From Patescibacteria group bacterium (GTDB taxonomy: Bacteria > Patescibacteriota > Patescibacteriia > JACQRZ01), in NCBI GenBank assembly GCA_038065255.1, contig JBBTRI010000019.1, positions 4,968 to 38,487 of the forward strand: a stretch of 33,520 nt of DNA, written 5' to 3'. A model generated the notes under the pieces. It searched no databases. It was not told where the DNA came from and worked only from the letters and a program-made list of their open reading frames with translations. The position numbers were made by a program, and so were the translations under genes. Below are positions 8,440 to 16,115 of the stretch, piece after piece. Positions within the stretch are counted from its first letter, which is position 1; each line of letters begins with the position of its first letter.

Positions 8440-9483
8440 CTACTCCCCTTCTTCCTCTTTCTTTCGCGCGCCCAGGAGCTCCGACCCAACGGTTGTAATC
8501 ATGGTTGCAACAGGAATGGCAAGTAATATGCCAAATAACCCCCCTATTTTAGCGCCTATAAGAAGCGCGACAATGCTGCCTAATGGGTTGAGGCCGACTG
8601 CTTTTTGCATGACGCGCGGAACAAGGAAGTGATTTTCGATATATTGAATAAGCCAATACGCGAGAAGGGTCCATAATGCCAACATCGGTGATTGGTTAAA
8701 TGCAACAAACACCGCCGGCACGGCCGCAACAATCGGCCCGATAACAGGCATAAACTCAGTTAAGCCCCCAATGATTGCAAGAAGAAGAGCATAGTCAACC
8801 CCAAGAACCAATAAAACGACGAAGTCGAGGGAAAAGATTATAAGACTCAATGCCACCTGGCCGCGCAGCCACATGCCAACCCTGTCTTGCACTTTGGTGA
8901 TAAGGTGGTCGACGTAGTCACGATATGATTGCGGAGTGAAAAAGTGAATTGCGTTGCGCAACGCCTTTTCTTCCACGATCATGTAAAACACGACGACGAA
9001 AATTAAAAAGATGGCAAAAATGCCGCTAATAAGATCAAAGAATTTCACGACAACGCCTCCTGCAAATTGGAGTGCATTTGATTGAATGGATTCAAAAGCA
9101 CTCTTTGCTTGTTCCAAAATATTGACATCAGGACTGATTCCATGGAGCATCTCAATTACCTGATCAATATAGAATGGGAGTTTTTGGACAAAACGCGTGT
9201 ACTCCAAGGAGAGTGGCGGAATCAGAAGCACCACGGCAAGCGTAAGCACTGCCAAAAAACTGGTAAAAATCAATGCGACCCCGATAATGCGATGGACATG
9301 GAATCGTTCCATTGTTTTAATAAACGGCGTAAGCGCCGATGACAATATGAGCGCCACAAACAGAATTGCGACCACGTCATGGATAACATACAAAAACCCC
9401 AAAGCCCCTGCGAGCATGAGGACCTTGGCGATAGTGAGTGAAGAAATGTTAACCGTAAAAACGGTGTCGCGTTGAGATGGCAT
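8440..9483 (-). CDS. AI-2E/PerM-family membrane transporter
   Basis: The product has 347 residues from the ATG at 9483. The longer frame to 9537 would overlap smpB and its promoter, so I prefer the internal MPSQRD start. There are about eight hydrophobic segments: two or three near the N-terminus (VLMLAGALGFLYVIHDVVAILFVALIL), one near residue 55, a central loop of about 80 residues, then a C-terminal set including FEMPVIGPIVAAVPAVFVAF-like TEFMPVIGPIVA, YWLIQYIENHFLVPRVMQ and GLFGILLAIPVAT. Those last motifs are diagnostic of the AI-2E exporter family. The substrate cannot be told from sequence. It is transcribed divergently from smpB. Confidence 0.88.
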   Translation of the reverse strand: MPSQRDTVFTVNISSLTIAKVLMLAGALGFLYVIHDVVAILFVALILSSALTPFIKTMERFHVHRIIGVALIFTSFLAVLTLAVVLLIPPLSLEYTRFVQKLPFYIDQVIEMLHGISPDVNILEQAKSAFESIQSNALQFAGGVVVKFFDLISGIFAIFLIFVVVFYMIVEEKALRNAIHFFTPQSYRDYVDHLITKVQDRVGMWLRGQVALSLIIFSLDFVVLLVLGVDYALLLAIIGGLTEFMPVIGPIVAAVPAVFVAFNQSPMLALWTLLAYWLIQYIENHFLVPRVMQKAVGLNPLGSIVALLIGAKIGGLFGILLAIPVATMITTVGSELLGARKKEEEGE

Positions 9484-9493
9484 AGAAATATCG

Positions 9494-9506
9494 TATGATG
9501 TATAGT
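9494..9506 (+). promoter_or_regulatory. Probable smpB -10 region
   Basis: TATGAT (9494-9499) and TATAGT (9501-9506) lie 9-20 bp before the smpB ATG at 9515, so the transcript would be leaderless or nearly so. No convincing -35 was identified, and the same short spacer must serve the divergent AI-2E-family gene. Confidence 0.35.
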
Positions 9507-9514
9507 ACACGATT

Positions 9515-9973
9515 ATGCCGCTTATCGCAACAAACAAACAAGCGTTTCATGATTACGATATCCTCGACACCTACGAGGCTGGTATTGTATTGCTTGGTCC
9601 TGAAGTCAAGTCGGTTCGAAACGGATCTATCAGTCTCAAGGGGAGCTATGTAAGCGTCCACGATGGCGAATTGTGGCTTATCAACGCGCATATCGGGCAC
9701 TATGCCTCTGCGCCAAAAAAAGGCATTGATCCCACACGTAGCCGCAAGCTCCTTGTGCAAAAACGGGAAATGAAGCATATTATAGGGAAATTAAGTACTG
9801 CAGGCTTGACAGTAGTGCCTCTGAAGGTATATACTGCAAGAAATCGGATCAAGCTCGAGATAGGCATCGGCCGTGGCCGAAAAACCTATGAGAAACGTGA
9901 GCTTTTGAAAAAACGATCCATCGACCGCGAAATCAGACAAGTGCTCAAACGAGGGGATGCCGGGTATCGATAG
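9515..9973 (+). CDS. smpB: SsrA-binding protein SmpB
   Basis: This 152-residue protein is of normal family length. It shows the SmpB core: NKQAFHDYDILDTYEAGIVLLGPEVKSVRNGSISLKGSYV, then ELWLINAHIGHYA, a TRSRKLLVQKREMKHI segment and GLTVVPLKVYTARNRIKLEIGIGRGRKTYEKR, with a basic tail. SmpB binds the tRNA-like domain of tmRNA and delivers it to stalled ribosomes. Its last seven codons plus the stop (9953-9973) are also the 5' end of the tmRNA gene, so the protein's partner RNA is encoded partly within its own reading frame. There is no clear Shine-Dalgarno sequence. Confidence 0.97.
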   Translation: MPLIATNKQAFHDYDILDTYEAGIVLLGPEVKSVRNGSISLKGSYVSVHDGELWLINAHIGHYASAPKKGIDPTRSRKLLVQKREMKHIIGKLSTAGLTVVPLKVYTARNRIKLEIGIGRGRKTYEKRELLKKRSIDREIRQVLKRGDAGYR

Positions 9974-10360
9974 GGGCATCAATAGAATAGAACGCACGTC
10001 GAGGATGGCTGCTCTTCCTCGTAAATCCTTACAGCCAACCATTCAAATGCAAACGCATTTGTAGGCAAGCTCCGGGCGCTTGCATCAGCATTCGTCCCGA
10101 ACTTTGCTCTCGCAGTAGCGTAATCACGCAGCTGCCATCGGTACTTTTGACTCCTGATAAAAAGCTTCCGGTGTAATATCATCAGGATAGGGCGGCAGCT
10201 CTCGCAATCGGCTGCCATCCAAACCATCTTGATTTGCGCGTCATATGCCGTGGGTGTCGATTCCTTCATGGCATATGATTGAAATGATAATCGACTAAAC
10301 GTGTAGTGCTTTGTTTTATTGGCCAACTAGACGCGGGTTCAACTCCCGCCATCTCCACCA
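9953..10360 (+). ncRNA. ssrA: tmRNA
   Basis: This is a one-piece tmRNA of 408 nt. The 5' end GGGGATG (9953-9959) pairs with CATCTCC (10350-10356), followed by discriminator A and an encoded CCA (to 10360). A D-arm-like GGGTATCGATAGGG follows at 9962-9975. The T arm is CGGGTTCAACTCCCG. Helix P2 forms between about 9980-10000 and 10292-10321 (CAATA/TATTG and GCACGT/ACGTGT). Pseudoknot PK1 is at 10000-10040: CGAGGA/TCCTCG, with the loop TGGCTG matching CAGCCA. The tag frame opens at GCA 10055 and ends at a TAA after 24 residues (starts ANAFVGKL, ends NFALAVA), a protease-degron-like hydrophobic end. The first 21 nt lie inside smpB. Confidence 0.95.
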
Positions 10361-10384
10361 AGGATCTTCCACTCTAATCTACCA

Positions 10385-10945
10385 ATGCGAAAAAATTATA
10401 GAAAATCACGCGCGCGGCAAGAACCTGCGCGCCAATACCGCATCAACCGCCAGATCACTGCGCTGCAGGTGCGCTTGATCGACGATCAAGATGCGCATAT
10501 CGGCGTTATGCCGCTCGCGGAAGCACTGCAACGTGCTACCGATTCTGAATGCGATCTTGTAGAAATCCAACCCCAAGCCGACCCACCGGTATGCCGCCTA
10601 ACGGACTTTAATAAGCTCAAATACTCCCTCGACCGGGAATGGCGCAAGCAGCGAGCAAAGCAAAAGAAAGTGGAAGTAAAATGCATCCGGCTTTCGCTGC
10701 GCATTGGCGAACACGACCTTGCCGTACGCATGGCACAGGCAAAAAAGTTTCTTGAACAAAATGACAAAGTAAAAATCGAGCTTGCCCTGCGTGGGCGTGA
10801 ACGCCAATTGGGAACGCTCGCCCGTGAAATTATCCGCCAATTCATTGATACTTTAAAAACCAAAGAAAACTTGCAGATTGCAACCGAAGGAGACGTCAAC
10901 ATGCAGGGGGGGAAATTGAACATCGTAATCGGACTTAAAGCCTAA
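10385..10945 (+). CDS. infC: Translation initiation factor IF-3
   Basis: This 186-residue protein has both IF-3 domains. The N-terminal part has YRINRQITALQVRLIDDQDAHIGVMPLAEAL and DLVEIQPQADPPVCRLTDFNKLKY. A basic linker (REWRKQRAKQKKVEVKCIRLS) follows, and the C-terminal domain has RIGEHDLAVRMAQAKKFLEQNDKVKIELALRGRE. IF-3 binds the 30S subunit and keeps initiation accurate. It starts with ATG, not the AUU found in many bacteria, so the classical IF-3 autocontrol may be absent. It lies 24 bp after the tmRNA 3' end with no terminator seen, which suggests co-transcription with ssrA. Confidence 0.97.
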   Translation: MRKNYRKSRARQEPARQYRINRQITALQVRLIDDQDAHIGVMPLAEALQRATDSECDLVEIQPQADPPVCRLTDFNKLKYSLDREWRKQRAKQKKVEVKCIRLSLRIGEHDLAVRMAQAKKFLEQNDKVKIELALRGRERQLGTLAREIIRQFIDTLKTKENLQIATEGDVNMQGGKLNIVIGLKA

Positions 10946-10956
10946 CCGAAAGCCAT

Positions 10957-11154
10957 ATGCCAAAAATGAAAACCCGAAAAACAGTTGCCAAACGCTTCCG
11001 CGTAACCACAAACGGCAAAGTAATCAAACGCTACTGCGGACAAAATCATTTCAATGCACGGAGTTCGAGTAATATTACTCGAAAAAAACGGCGCAATACA
11101 TCAATGTCGAAAACGCTTGTCAAAACAATTCAAACATTAACGAATACTTTTTAA
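10957..11154 (+). CDS. rpmI: Ribosomal protein bL35
   Basis: This 65-residue basic protein begins PKMKTRKTVAKRFRVTTNGKV and contains the Asn/Arg-rich middle HFNARSSSNITRKKRR typical of bL35, a small 50S subunit protein. The family motif KxKThkaaaKRf is clear. It sits between infC and rplT in the conserved infC-rpmI-rplT order, with an 11-bp gap to infC. Confidence 0.95.
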   Translation: MPKMKTRKTVAKRFRVTTNGKVIKRYCGQNHFNARSSSNITRKKRRNTSMSKTLVKTIQTLTNTF

Positions 11155-11160
11155 TCCGTT

Positions 11161-11514
11161 ATGCCTCGAGTAAAACGCGGTACAATACATCTCAAAAAAC
11201 GCCGCAAACTTCTCAAAGAAGTAAAAGGATACAAATGGGGACGCAAAAAACTTATCAAGCTTGCCCGCCCGGCCATGCTGAAAGCCGGCGTCAACGCCTT
11301 CCGTGACCGACGCGCAAAAAAGCGGACGTTCCGTTCGCTCTGGCAGATCAAAATCAATGCTGCCTGCCGCGAACACGGCCTCACCTATAGCCGCTTTATT
11401 TCAATGCTTACCAAGGCGCACATAGGGCTGGATCGCAAAATCCTTGCCGACCTTGCAGAACACAACCCGGCAGTATTTGCACAAATTATCGAGAAAGTGG
11501 TAGCAACGGCATAG
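11161..11514 (+). CDS. rplT: Ribosomal protein bL20
   Basis: This 117-residue protein shows the bL20 signature: PRVKRGTIHLKKRRKLLKEVKGYKWGRKKL, then AFRDRRAKKRTFRSLWQIKINAACREHGLTYSRFI, with a helical C-terminus. It binds 23S rRNA early in 50S assembly and in many bacteria represses its own operon. It is 6 bp from rpmI and is the last gene of the translation block. No strong terminator hairpin is visible after it. Confidence 0.97.
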   Translation: MPRVKRGTIHLKKRRKLLKEVKGYKWGRKKLIKLARPAMLKAGVNAFRDRRAKKRTFRSLWQIKINAACREHGLTYSRFISMLTKAHIGLDRKILADLAEHNPAVFAQIIEKVVATA

Positions 11515-11696
11515 ACCATCCATCCGATGCTGTGGCGATACCTTCATCGTTTTTTAGGACAAGCGAAATGTAGATACTGAATGACGCAACAATTGAATAC
11601 CAAAAAAGAACCAAGGATTTGACATAGCCGATTGCGACTTAACGCTGAAGCGAAGTGCGCGACAGATAGGATTTATAGACCTGTTAATAAGTTAAG
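11515..11696. other. Intergenic region after rplT
   Basis: I see no gene, RNA or good terminator in this stretch. A 17-codon open frame at 11527 has no supporting signals. It marks the junction between the ribosomal block and the accessory insert. Confidence 0.4.
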
Positions 11697-11741
11697 TTGA
11701 CATCATTATGTATATTTAACTATAATTAAATATACATAATG
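11697..11741 (+). promoter_or_regulatory. Consensus promoter inside a 16-bp inverted repeat
   Basis: TTGACA (11697-11702) and TATAAT (11721-11726), spaced by 18 bp, are perfect -35 and -10 boxes. A perfect 16-bp inverted repeat (11704-11719 with 11726-11741, arms starting CATTATGTATATTTAA) with a 6-nt centre covers the spacer and -10. A dimeric repressor bound there would block polymerase, so this looks like an operator-promoter for the small ORF and membrane protein that follow. Confidence 0.65.
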
Positions 11742-11831
11742 CAATATAGATCCCCTATGTTAAAATTGATTCAGCTTGTACTTTCTGAAGTAAAGTATAA
11801 AAGTGTCGGAGTGCTCGAAGTTGTTGATTAA
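11739..11831 (+). CDS. Possible 30-residue leader ORF
   Basis: The frame runs from the ATG at 11739, overlapping the right arm of the inverted repeat, to TAA at 11829-11831. It is MQYRSPMLKLIQLVLSEVKY, then 10 more residues ending VLEVVD. It stops 2 bp before the ATG of the next gene, so it could couple translation. It would be nearly leaderless from the predicted start of transcription. No family is recognised and it may be simply a leader. Confidence 0.25.
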   Translation: MQYRSPMLKLIQLVLSEVKYKSVGVLEVVD

Positions 11832-11833
11832 AT

Positions 11834-12364
11834 ATGAACCGGGCTTCCTCTCATACAAGAAGTATTGTTGCACTCTTCGTAATTGCACTCCTTATCTTCG
11901 CGGTTTTATTGATATGGAATAAGTATCCTTTTAGTGTAAAGCGGTATAAAACTATTGAATTAGGACTGCAGTCAGCAGAGAAAGTAGGCGACTCAACAGG
12001 ATGGGCGCCTCCCTATGATAAAGTACCAGAAGAATCAGATTTTTTTGTATACTCACTTGGTGAAGAAACTATGTGTATTGGGTCGGACTGCGGTGTTGGA
12101 GGTTATTTCATAGAGTGTCTCGGGGGATGGATTTCGGGGTATAGGAACATAGGAGAAGTTGCAGATTACGGACTTAGGGATGCAGGGATAAACATCAATA
12201 CACAACGGGTTATAACAATCGCTGATAAGGATGGGAGTATTGTTGGCATCTATCCAGGTGCTCGCATAAAAAATCTTCCTTATATCATGCGCAATCATCG
12301 CAAACTCATCTCTGTTGAAACATTTAATACATGCTCAGATATGATGCCAAGCCGGTGGAGATAA
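11834..12364 (+). CDS. Hypothetical membrane-anchored protein
   Basis: This 176-residue protein has a hydrophobic N-terminal segment at about residues 9-28 (RSIVALFVIALLIFAVLLIW) that would anchor it with the rest outside. The exterior part has four cysteines (METMCIGSDCGVGGYFIECLG-type cluster, and one near the C-terminus), which suggests disulfides, and is Gly-rich. I recognise no family. It is the first sizeable gene behind the palindromic promoter and has an A/T-richer composition than the ribosomal genes before it, in keeping with an accessory insert. The DUF4143-type ATPase follows after 9 bp. Confidence 0.65.
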   Translation: MNRASSHTRSIVALFVIALLIFAVLLIWNKYPFSVKRYKTIELGLQSAEKVGDSTGWAPPYDKVPEESDFFVYSLGEETMCIGSDCGVGGYFIECLGGWISGYRNIGEVADYGLRDAGININTQRVITIADKDGSIVGIYPGARIKNLPYIMRNHRKLISVETFNTCSDMMPSRWR

Positions 12365-12373
12365 CTACATTCT

Positions 12374-13543
12374 ATGCATAGGATAAAACGTCATTTAGAT
12401 TCCGTTATTCAGTCGCATTTTGATCGCCACAAAGGGCAGACACTTCTCTTGCTGGGAGCGCGTCAAGTTGGGAAAACGACGCTTCTTAAGCGCATCTTTC
12501 CAACAGCACAGTACCTATTGCTTGATAACGATCCAGTGCGGAAAAATTTTGAAACGTATGACATCAATACCTATCGGCAATTCATAAACCCAACAGACAC
12601 GGTCATCATTGATGAGATTCAACTACTGCCCGATCCTGGTCGCGCGGCGAAGATTATTCATGATCAAATGCCTCAGGTTAAACTTATCGTGACCGGCTCG
12701 TCGGCGTTGCATATTAAAAATAGGTCAAGTGAGAGTTTGGCTGGACGGAAGATTGATTATCATTTGTTTCCCTTTACCTTTGCGGAATATCTCTACCAAA
12801 TTGGAATAGAAGAGCATCTTTCCGATGAATTTTTCTCACGTCTCATGAGTGGACATCTTAATCCCCGCGCTCATCTTTTTGACTTGCGTGCTACGCTTTC
12901 GCGTATACTCACTGTCGGCCTCAGTCCATACCTTATCGATCATCCAAATAACGTGGAGTACCTCAAGGAACTCGCCACATCCGCAATATTTAAAGATATT
13001 TTAGAGTTAGATCTTATTGAAGACCGCCGAATGGCTGCCGATCTTTTGCGGCTTCTCGCCTATCAAATTGGGAATCTTATAAACTACAGTGAGCTTGCCT
13101 CACGCCTTGGTGCAGATCGGCGTACTGTGATGCGTTATATTTCGATTTTCGAACAGAGTTTTATTCTTTTTCGACTGACGCCGTTCACCGGAAATAGGCG
13201 GGATGAGATTGGCAAAGCTCCAAAAATTTATTTTTTTGACGTTGGATTGCGCAATGCAATAATTAATGATTTTTCCGATCCGTTTTTGCGTCGCGATTTT
13301 GGTGCACTCTTTGAAAATTTTATCATCAGCGAAGTATACAAGCATAATGCATACAGTGACAATGAGTGTCAGATGGCATTTTGGCGTACGACACAAGGAG
13401 CGGAGATCGATCTTATTTTACGCCATGGCGAGCAACTCATCGCATGTGAAATAAAGGGAACACAAAGGAGAGTGCCAGTCGCTTTTCGCAATCGTTACCC
13501 GCATGCACAAATGCTTATGATGACACCTGAAAACTTTTATTAG
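12374..13543 (+). CDS. DUF4143-type AAA ATPase
   Basis: This 389-residue protein has an AAA_14-type ATPase domain with Walker A GARQVGKTT (28-36), Walker B VIIDEIQLLPDPG (77-89) and sensor-like VTGSSALHIK. A DUF4143 C-terminal half follows, with RLGADRRTVMRYISIFEQSFILFRL (winged-helix-like) and a nuclease-like FWRTTQGAEIDLILRHGEQLIACEIKG. These large families are common in archaea and bacteria, often in accessory regions, and their biological role is poorly established. The E-x-D-x(n)-E-x-K pattern in the C-terminal part is PD-(D/E)XK-like. It probably shares the upstream promoter. Confidence 0.9.
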   Translation: MHRIKRHLDSVIQSHFDRHKGQTLLLLGARQVGKTTLLKRIFPTAQYLLLDNDPVRKNFETYDINTYRQFINPTDTVIIDEIQLLPDPGRAAKIIHDQMPQVKLIVTGSSALHIKNRSSESLAGRKIDYHLFPFTFAEYLYQIGIEEHLSDEFFSRLMSGHLNPRAHLFDLRATLSRILTVGLSPYLIDHPNNVEYLKELATSAIFKDILELDLIEDRRMAADLLRLLAYQIGNLINYSELASRLGADRRTVMRYISIFEQSFILFRLTPFTGNRRDEIGKAPKIYFFDVGLRNAIINDFSDPFLRRDFGALFENFIISEVYKHNAYSDNECQMAFWRTTQGAEIDLILRHGEQLIACEIKGTQRRVPVAFRNRYPHAQMLMMTPENFY

Positions 13544-13724
13544 CTCAATGTCCAGCTCCTTGTGTGCAAAAAGCGTCCCACTGCTCTTTGAGAGTTGAGG
13601 TAAGATGTTTCTTAGTACGCTTACCGACTGCGTGTCTGATGTAGTGCCTTGAGGACAGCACATAGGACTGGAGGATTTGAACTGGCAGATCTTGTGGGGC
13701 TAAAAGCAAGGCTTCACTTTTTTT

Positions 13725-13739
13725 CGTATCTATGATACG
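13725..13739 (+). promoter_or_regulatory. Short palindrome with -10-like element before infB
   Basis: CGTATC/GATACG (13725-13730 with 13734-13739) forms a small inverted repeat. It contains TATGAT (13731-13736), a -10-like box that would put the transcription start about 9 nt before the infB ATG, as at smpB. No matching -35 is clear. Confidence 0.3.
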
Positions 13740-13751
13740 CTTCTGTGTACT

Positions 13752-15737
13752 ATGAATGTCTCAGAACTCGCACGAAGGCTCAAAATCACCACCAACCAAC
13801 TGCATGAGGTGTTGCCGCAGATGGGTATTGATGTTGGGCGAAAAGCTGTGAAAATCGACGACCGCACCGCAAATAGAGTCTTGCGTACCTGGAGCCACTA
13901 TCAACACCTTCTTATTAAAGATAAAGAGGAGGAGCAGGCTACTCCTGTTGTGCAAGAAAAAAAACGCGTCACACTCCCTCCTGTTATTACCGTGCGCGAT
14001 TTTGCCGCCCTCTTGAATATACCCGTAACAAAACTGATCACTGTTCTTATGAACAACGGCATTCTAGCCGCGTTGAATGAGCGAATCGACTTCGATACGG
14101 CGGCAATTATATCCGAAGATCTTGGCTGTATTGTTGAACCGCAAAAAGAAACCGACTACACCGAAGAAACTCTTGCATTGAATCCGCTTAAAGATATTCT
14201 CGACCGCGAACCCACCCTTATTCCCCGCCCTCCCGTTGTTGTTATTATCGGCCACGTTGACCACGGCAAGACATCCCTCCTCGACAAAATTCGCACCACA
14301 AATGTGGTATCCGGCGAAGCAGGCGGCATCACACAACATATCGGGGCGTACCAAGTGAAAAAGAAAAAGAAAGATACCGGCGAAGAAAAACGCATCACGT
14401 TTATCGATACCCCGGGACACGAGGCCTTCACCACCATGCGCAGCCGCGGAGCAAAAGTTGCAGACATCGCCATTCTGGTCGTTGCGGCCGATGACGGCGT
14501 CAAACCCCAAACAATCGAATCAATCAAAATCATCAAAGCGGCGGGACTTCCCATTATTGTTGCAATCAACAAAATCGACAAACCCGATGCTGACATCGAA
14601 CGAGTCAAGCGAGAACTTGCAGACAACGGACTTATCCCGGAAGATTGGAGCGGCACAACCATTTGCGTGCCGGTTTCAGCAAAAAAAGGCACCGGCATTG
14701 AGGACTTGTTGGACATGATCCTTCTGGTTGCGGATATGGAAAAAAGTACTATTGTTGCCAATCCGTCCGGCACCACTGTTGCAACGGTTATCGAATCCCA
14801 TATCGATAGAAACGAGGGGCCGCTAGCAACGCTTCTTGTCCAAAATGGTACCCTCTGCCAAAACGATTATATTCTCCATGACAATACACTCTACGGCAAA
14901 GCACGGGCACTACGGGATTGGAATGGTTCGCCCGTTGCATCGGTTGAACCAAGTATGCCGGTTAAAATAGTCGGACTCAAAACAGCCCCCCTCATCGGCG
15001 ACATGCTCTATGCAGCAAAGAAGCTTGATAAATCGGTTGAAAAGAATCTCAAGTACGAACGGGCGAGCGCTGCTATTATCGTAACGCCACGGCGGACAGA
15101 AGGTGAAAAGGAACACGCAAAAGCTGTTAAATTCATCCTCAAGACCGATACACTTGGATCGCTCGAAGCCATTGGCGGAGCCATGCTCAAAATCGACCAC
15201 CCTGAAGTAAAGGTAAAAATTATTGCAAAAGACTTGGGCAATGTGACAACGGCAGATGTCCTGAGCGCAGAAGGCACGGGCGGGTTTATTGCAGGATTCC
15301 ACGTAGCCGTCAACCAGAGCGCTGCGGAAATAGCCCGCGAAAAGAATGTGGAAATCAAGCTTTATAAAATTATTTACGAACTCATTGATGATATACGCTC
15401 GCGCGTAGAAGCACTCATCACTCCGGACGTCAATCGCATTATCCTCGGCACCCTTAAAGTGGTAAAAATATTCCGGAGCGAACCAAAAACAACTATTTTG
15501 GGCGGGCGTGTAGAAGAAGGCATTTTTGAAAAAGGCGCACGCGTTATGGTGATGCGGGGCGAGGACAAAATCACCGAAGGCAAAATCGGCCTTGTGAAAT
15601 CCGGCAAAACAGATGTTCCATCAGCCCAGTCAGGCCAGGAATGCGGCATTCAATTTGATGGCAAATCACTCATCAAAGAAGGAGATGTGCTCAAAGCCTA
15701 TCGTGAAGAAAAAATACAGGGAACTCTTGAAGCGTAA
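13752..15737 (+). CDS. infB: Translation initiation factor IF-2
   Basis: This 661-residue GTPase delivers initiator tRNA to the 30S subunit. Two short N-terminal IF2_N-like helical modules (residues 1-60 and about 75-135) precede the G domain: G1 GHVDHGKT (167-174), G3 DTPGHE (219-224), G4 NKID (273-276) and G5 VSAKKGTG. Domains II, III and IV follow, the last ending with the GRVEEGIFEKGARV and GQECGIQFDG motifs. The N-terminal extension is short, as expected for a reduced genome, and the usual upstream nusA is absent. It heads an infB-rbfA-clpP unit with a 15-bp gap to rbfA. Confidence 0.98.
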   Translation: MNVSELARRLKITTNQLHEVLPQMGIDVGRKAVKIDDRTANRVLRTWSHYQHLLIKDKEEEQATPVVQEKKRVTLPPVITVRDFAALLNIPVTKLITVLMNNGILAALNERIDFDTAAIISEDLGCIVEPQKETDYTEETLALNPLKDILDREPTLIPRPPVVVIIGHVDHGKTSLLDKIRTTNVVSGEAGGITQHIGAYQVKKKKKDTGEEKRITFIDTPGHEAFTTMRSRGAKVADIAILVVAADDGVKPQTIESIKIIKAAGLPIIVAINKIDKPDADIERVKRELADNGLIPEDWSGTTICVPVSAKKGTGIEDLLDMILLVADMEKSTIVANPSGTTVATVIESHIDRNEGPLATLLVQNGTLCQNDYILHDNTLYGKARALRDWNGSPVASVEPSMPVKIVGLKTAPLIGDMLYAAKKLDKSVEKNLKYERASAAIIVTPRRTEGEKEHAKAVKFILKTDTLGSLEAIGGAMLKIDHPEVKVKIIAKDLGNVTTADVLSAEGTGGFIAGFHVAVNQSAAEIAREKNVEIKLYKIIYELIDDIRSRVEALITPDVNRIILGTLKVVKIFRSEPKTTILGGRVEEGIFEKGARVMVMRGEDKITEGKIGLVKSGKTDVPSAQSGQECGIQFDGKSLIKEGDVLKAYREEKIQGTLEA

Positions 15738-15752
15738 AACGTAGTGTGAGAT

Positions 15753-16103
15753 ATGGCGCAAAGCAATCGGATCAAAAAAGTAAACGAACTCCTCCAGCGA
15801 GAAATCAGCATGCTCTTTGCCCGTGAGTTGGAATTTCCCAAAGGTACCGTTGCAACTATTACAGAAGTTGAAACGGAACAAAAACTCGACTATGCGCAGG
15901 TATATGTGAGTATCTACCCGCCGAACCAAAAAGATGCTATACTCGCTCTCATCGGCAAGCGCATACCGTACCTCCAAAGCCTTCTTAATCATCGGCTTCA
16001 CATGACACACGTGCCACAGCTTCGATTTGCATTTGATGAAAAAAGCCAGGAGTTGTTTGAGCTCGATGCCCTCATCGACACCGCACAGAAGGATTTGATA
16101 TAA
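15753..16103 (+). CDS. rbfA: Ribosome-binding factor A
   Basis: This 116-residue single-domain protein has the RbfA KH-like fold pattern: RIKKVNELLQREISMLFARE at the N-terminus, ATITEVETEQKLDYAQVYVSIY in the middle, and IPYLQSLLNHRLHMTHVPQLRFAFDE towards the end. RbfA binds the 30S subunit near the 16S 5' end during late maturation. It lies in the usual place directly after infB. Confidence 0.95.
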   Translation: MAQSNRIKKVNELLQREISMLFARELEFPKGTVATITEVETEQKLDYAQVYVSIYPPNQKDAILALIGKRIPYLQSLLNHRLHMTHVPQLRFAFDEKSQELFELDALIDTAQKDLI

Positions 16104-16115
16104 TAAAAGCATACT

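Noticed and set aside
9484-9537. N-terminal extension of the AI-2E-family gene
   Set aside because: The extra 18 codons overlap smpB and the divergent promoter; the internal ATG at 9483 is better placed.
13640-13720. tRNA-like T-arm text (minus strand AGTTCAAATCCTCC)
   Set aside because: The flanking bases do not form a T stem, there is no matching acceptor 5' strand or D arm, and no cloverleaf can be drawn. At most a decayed remnant.
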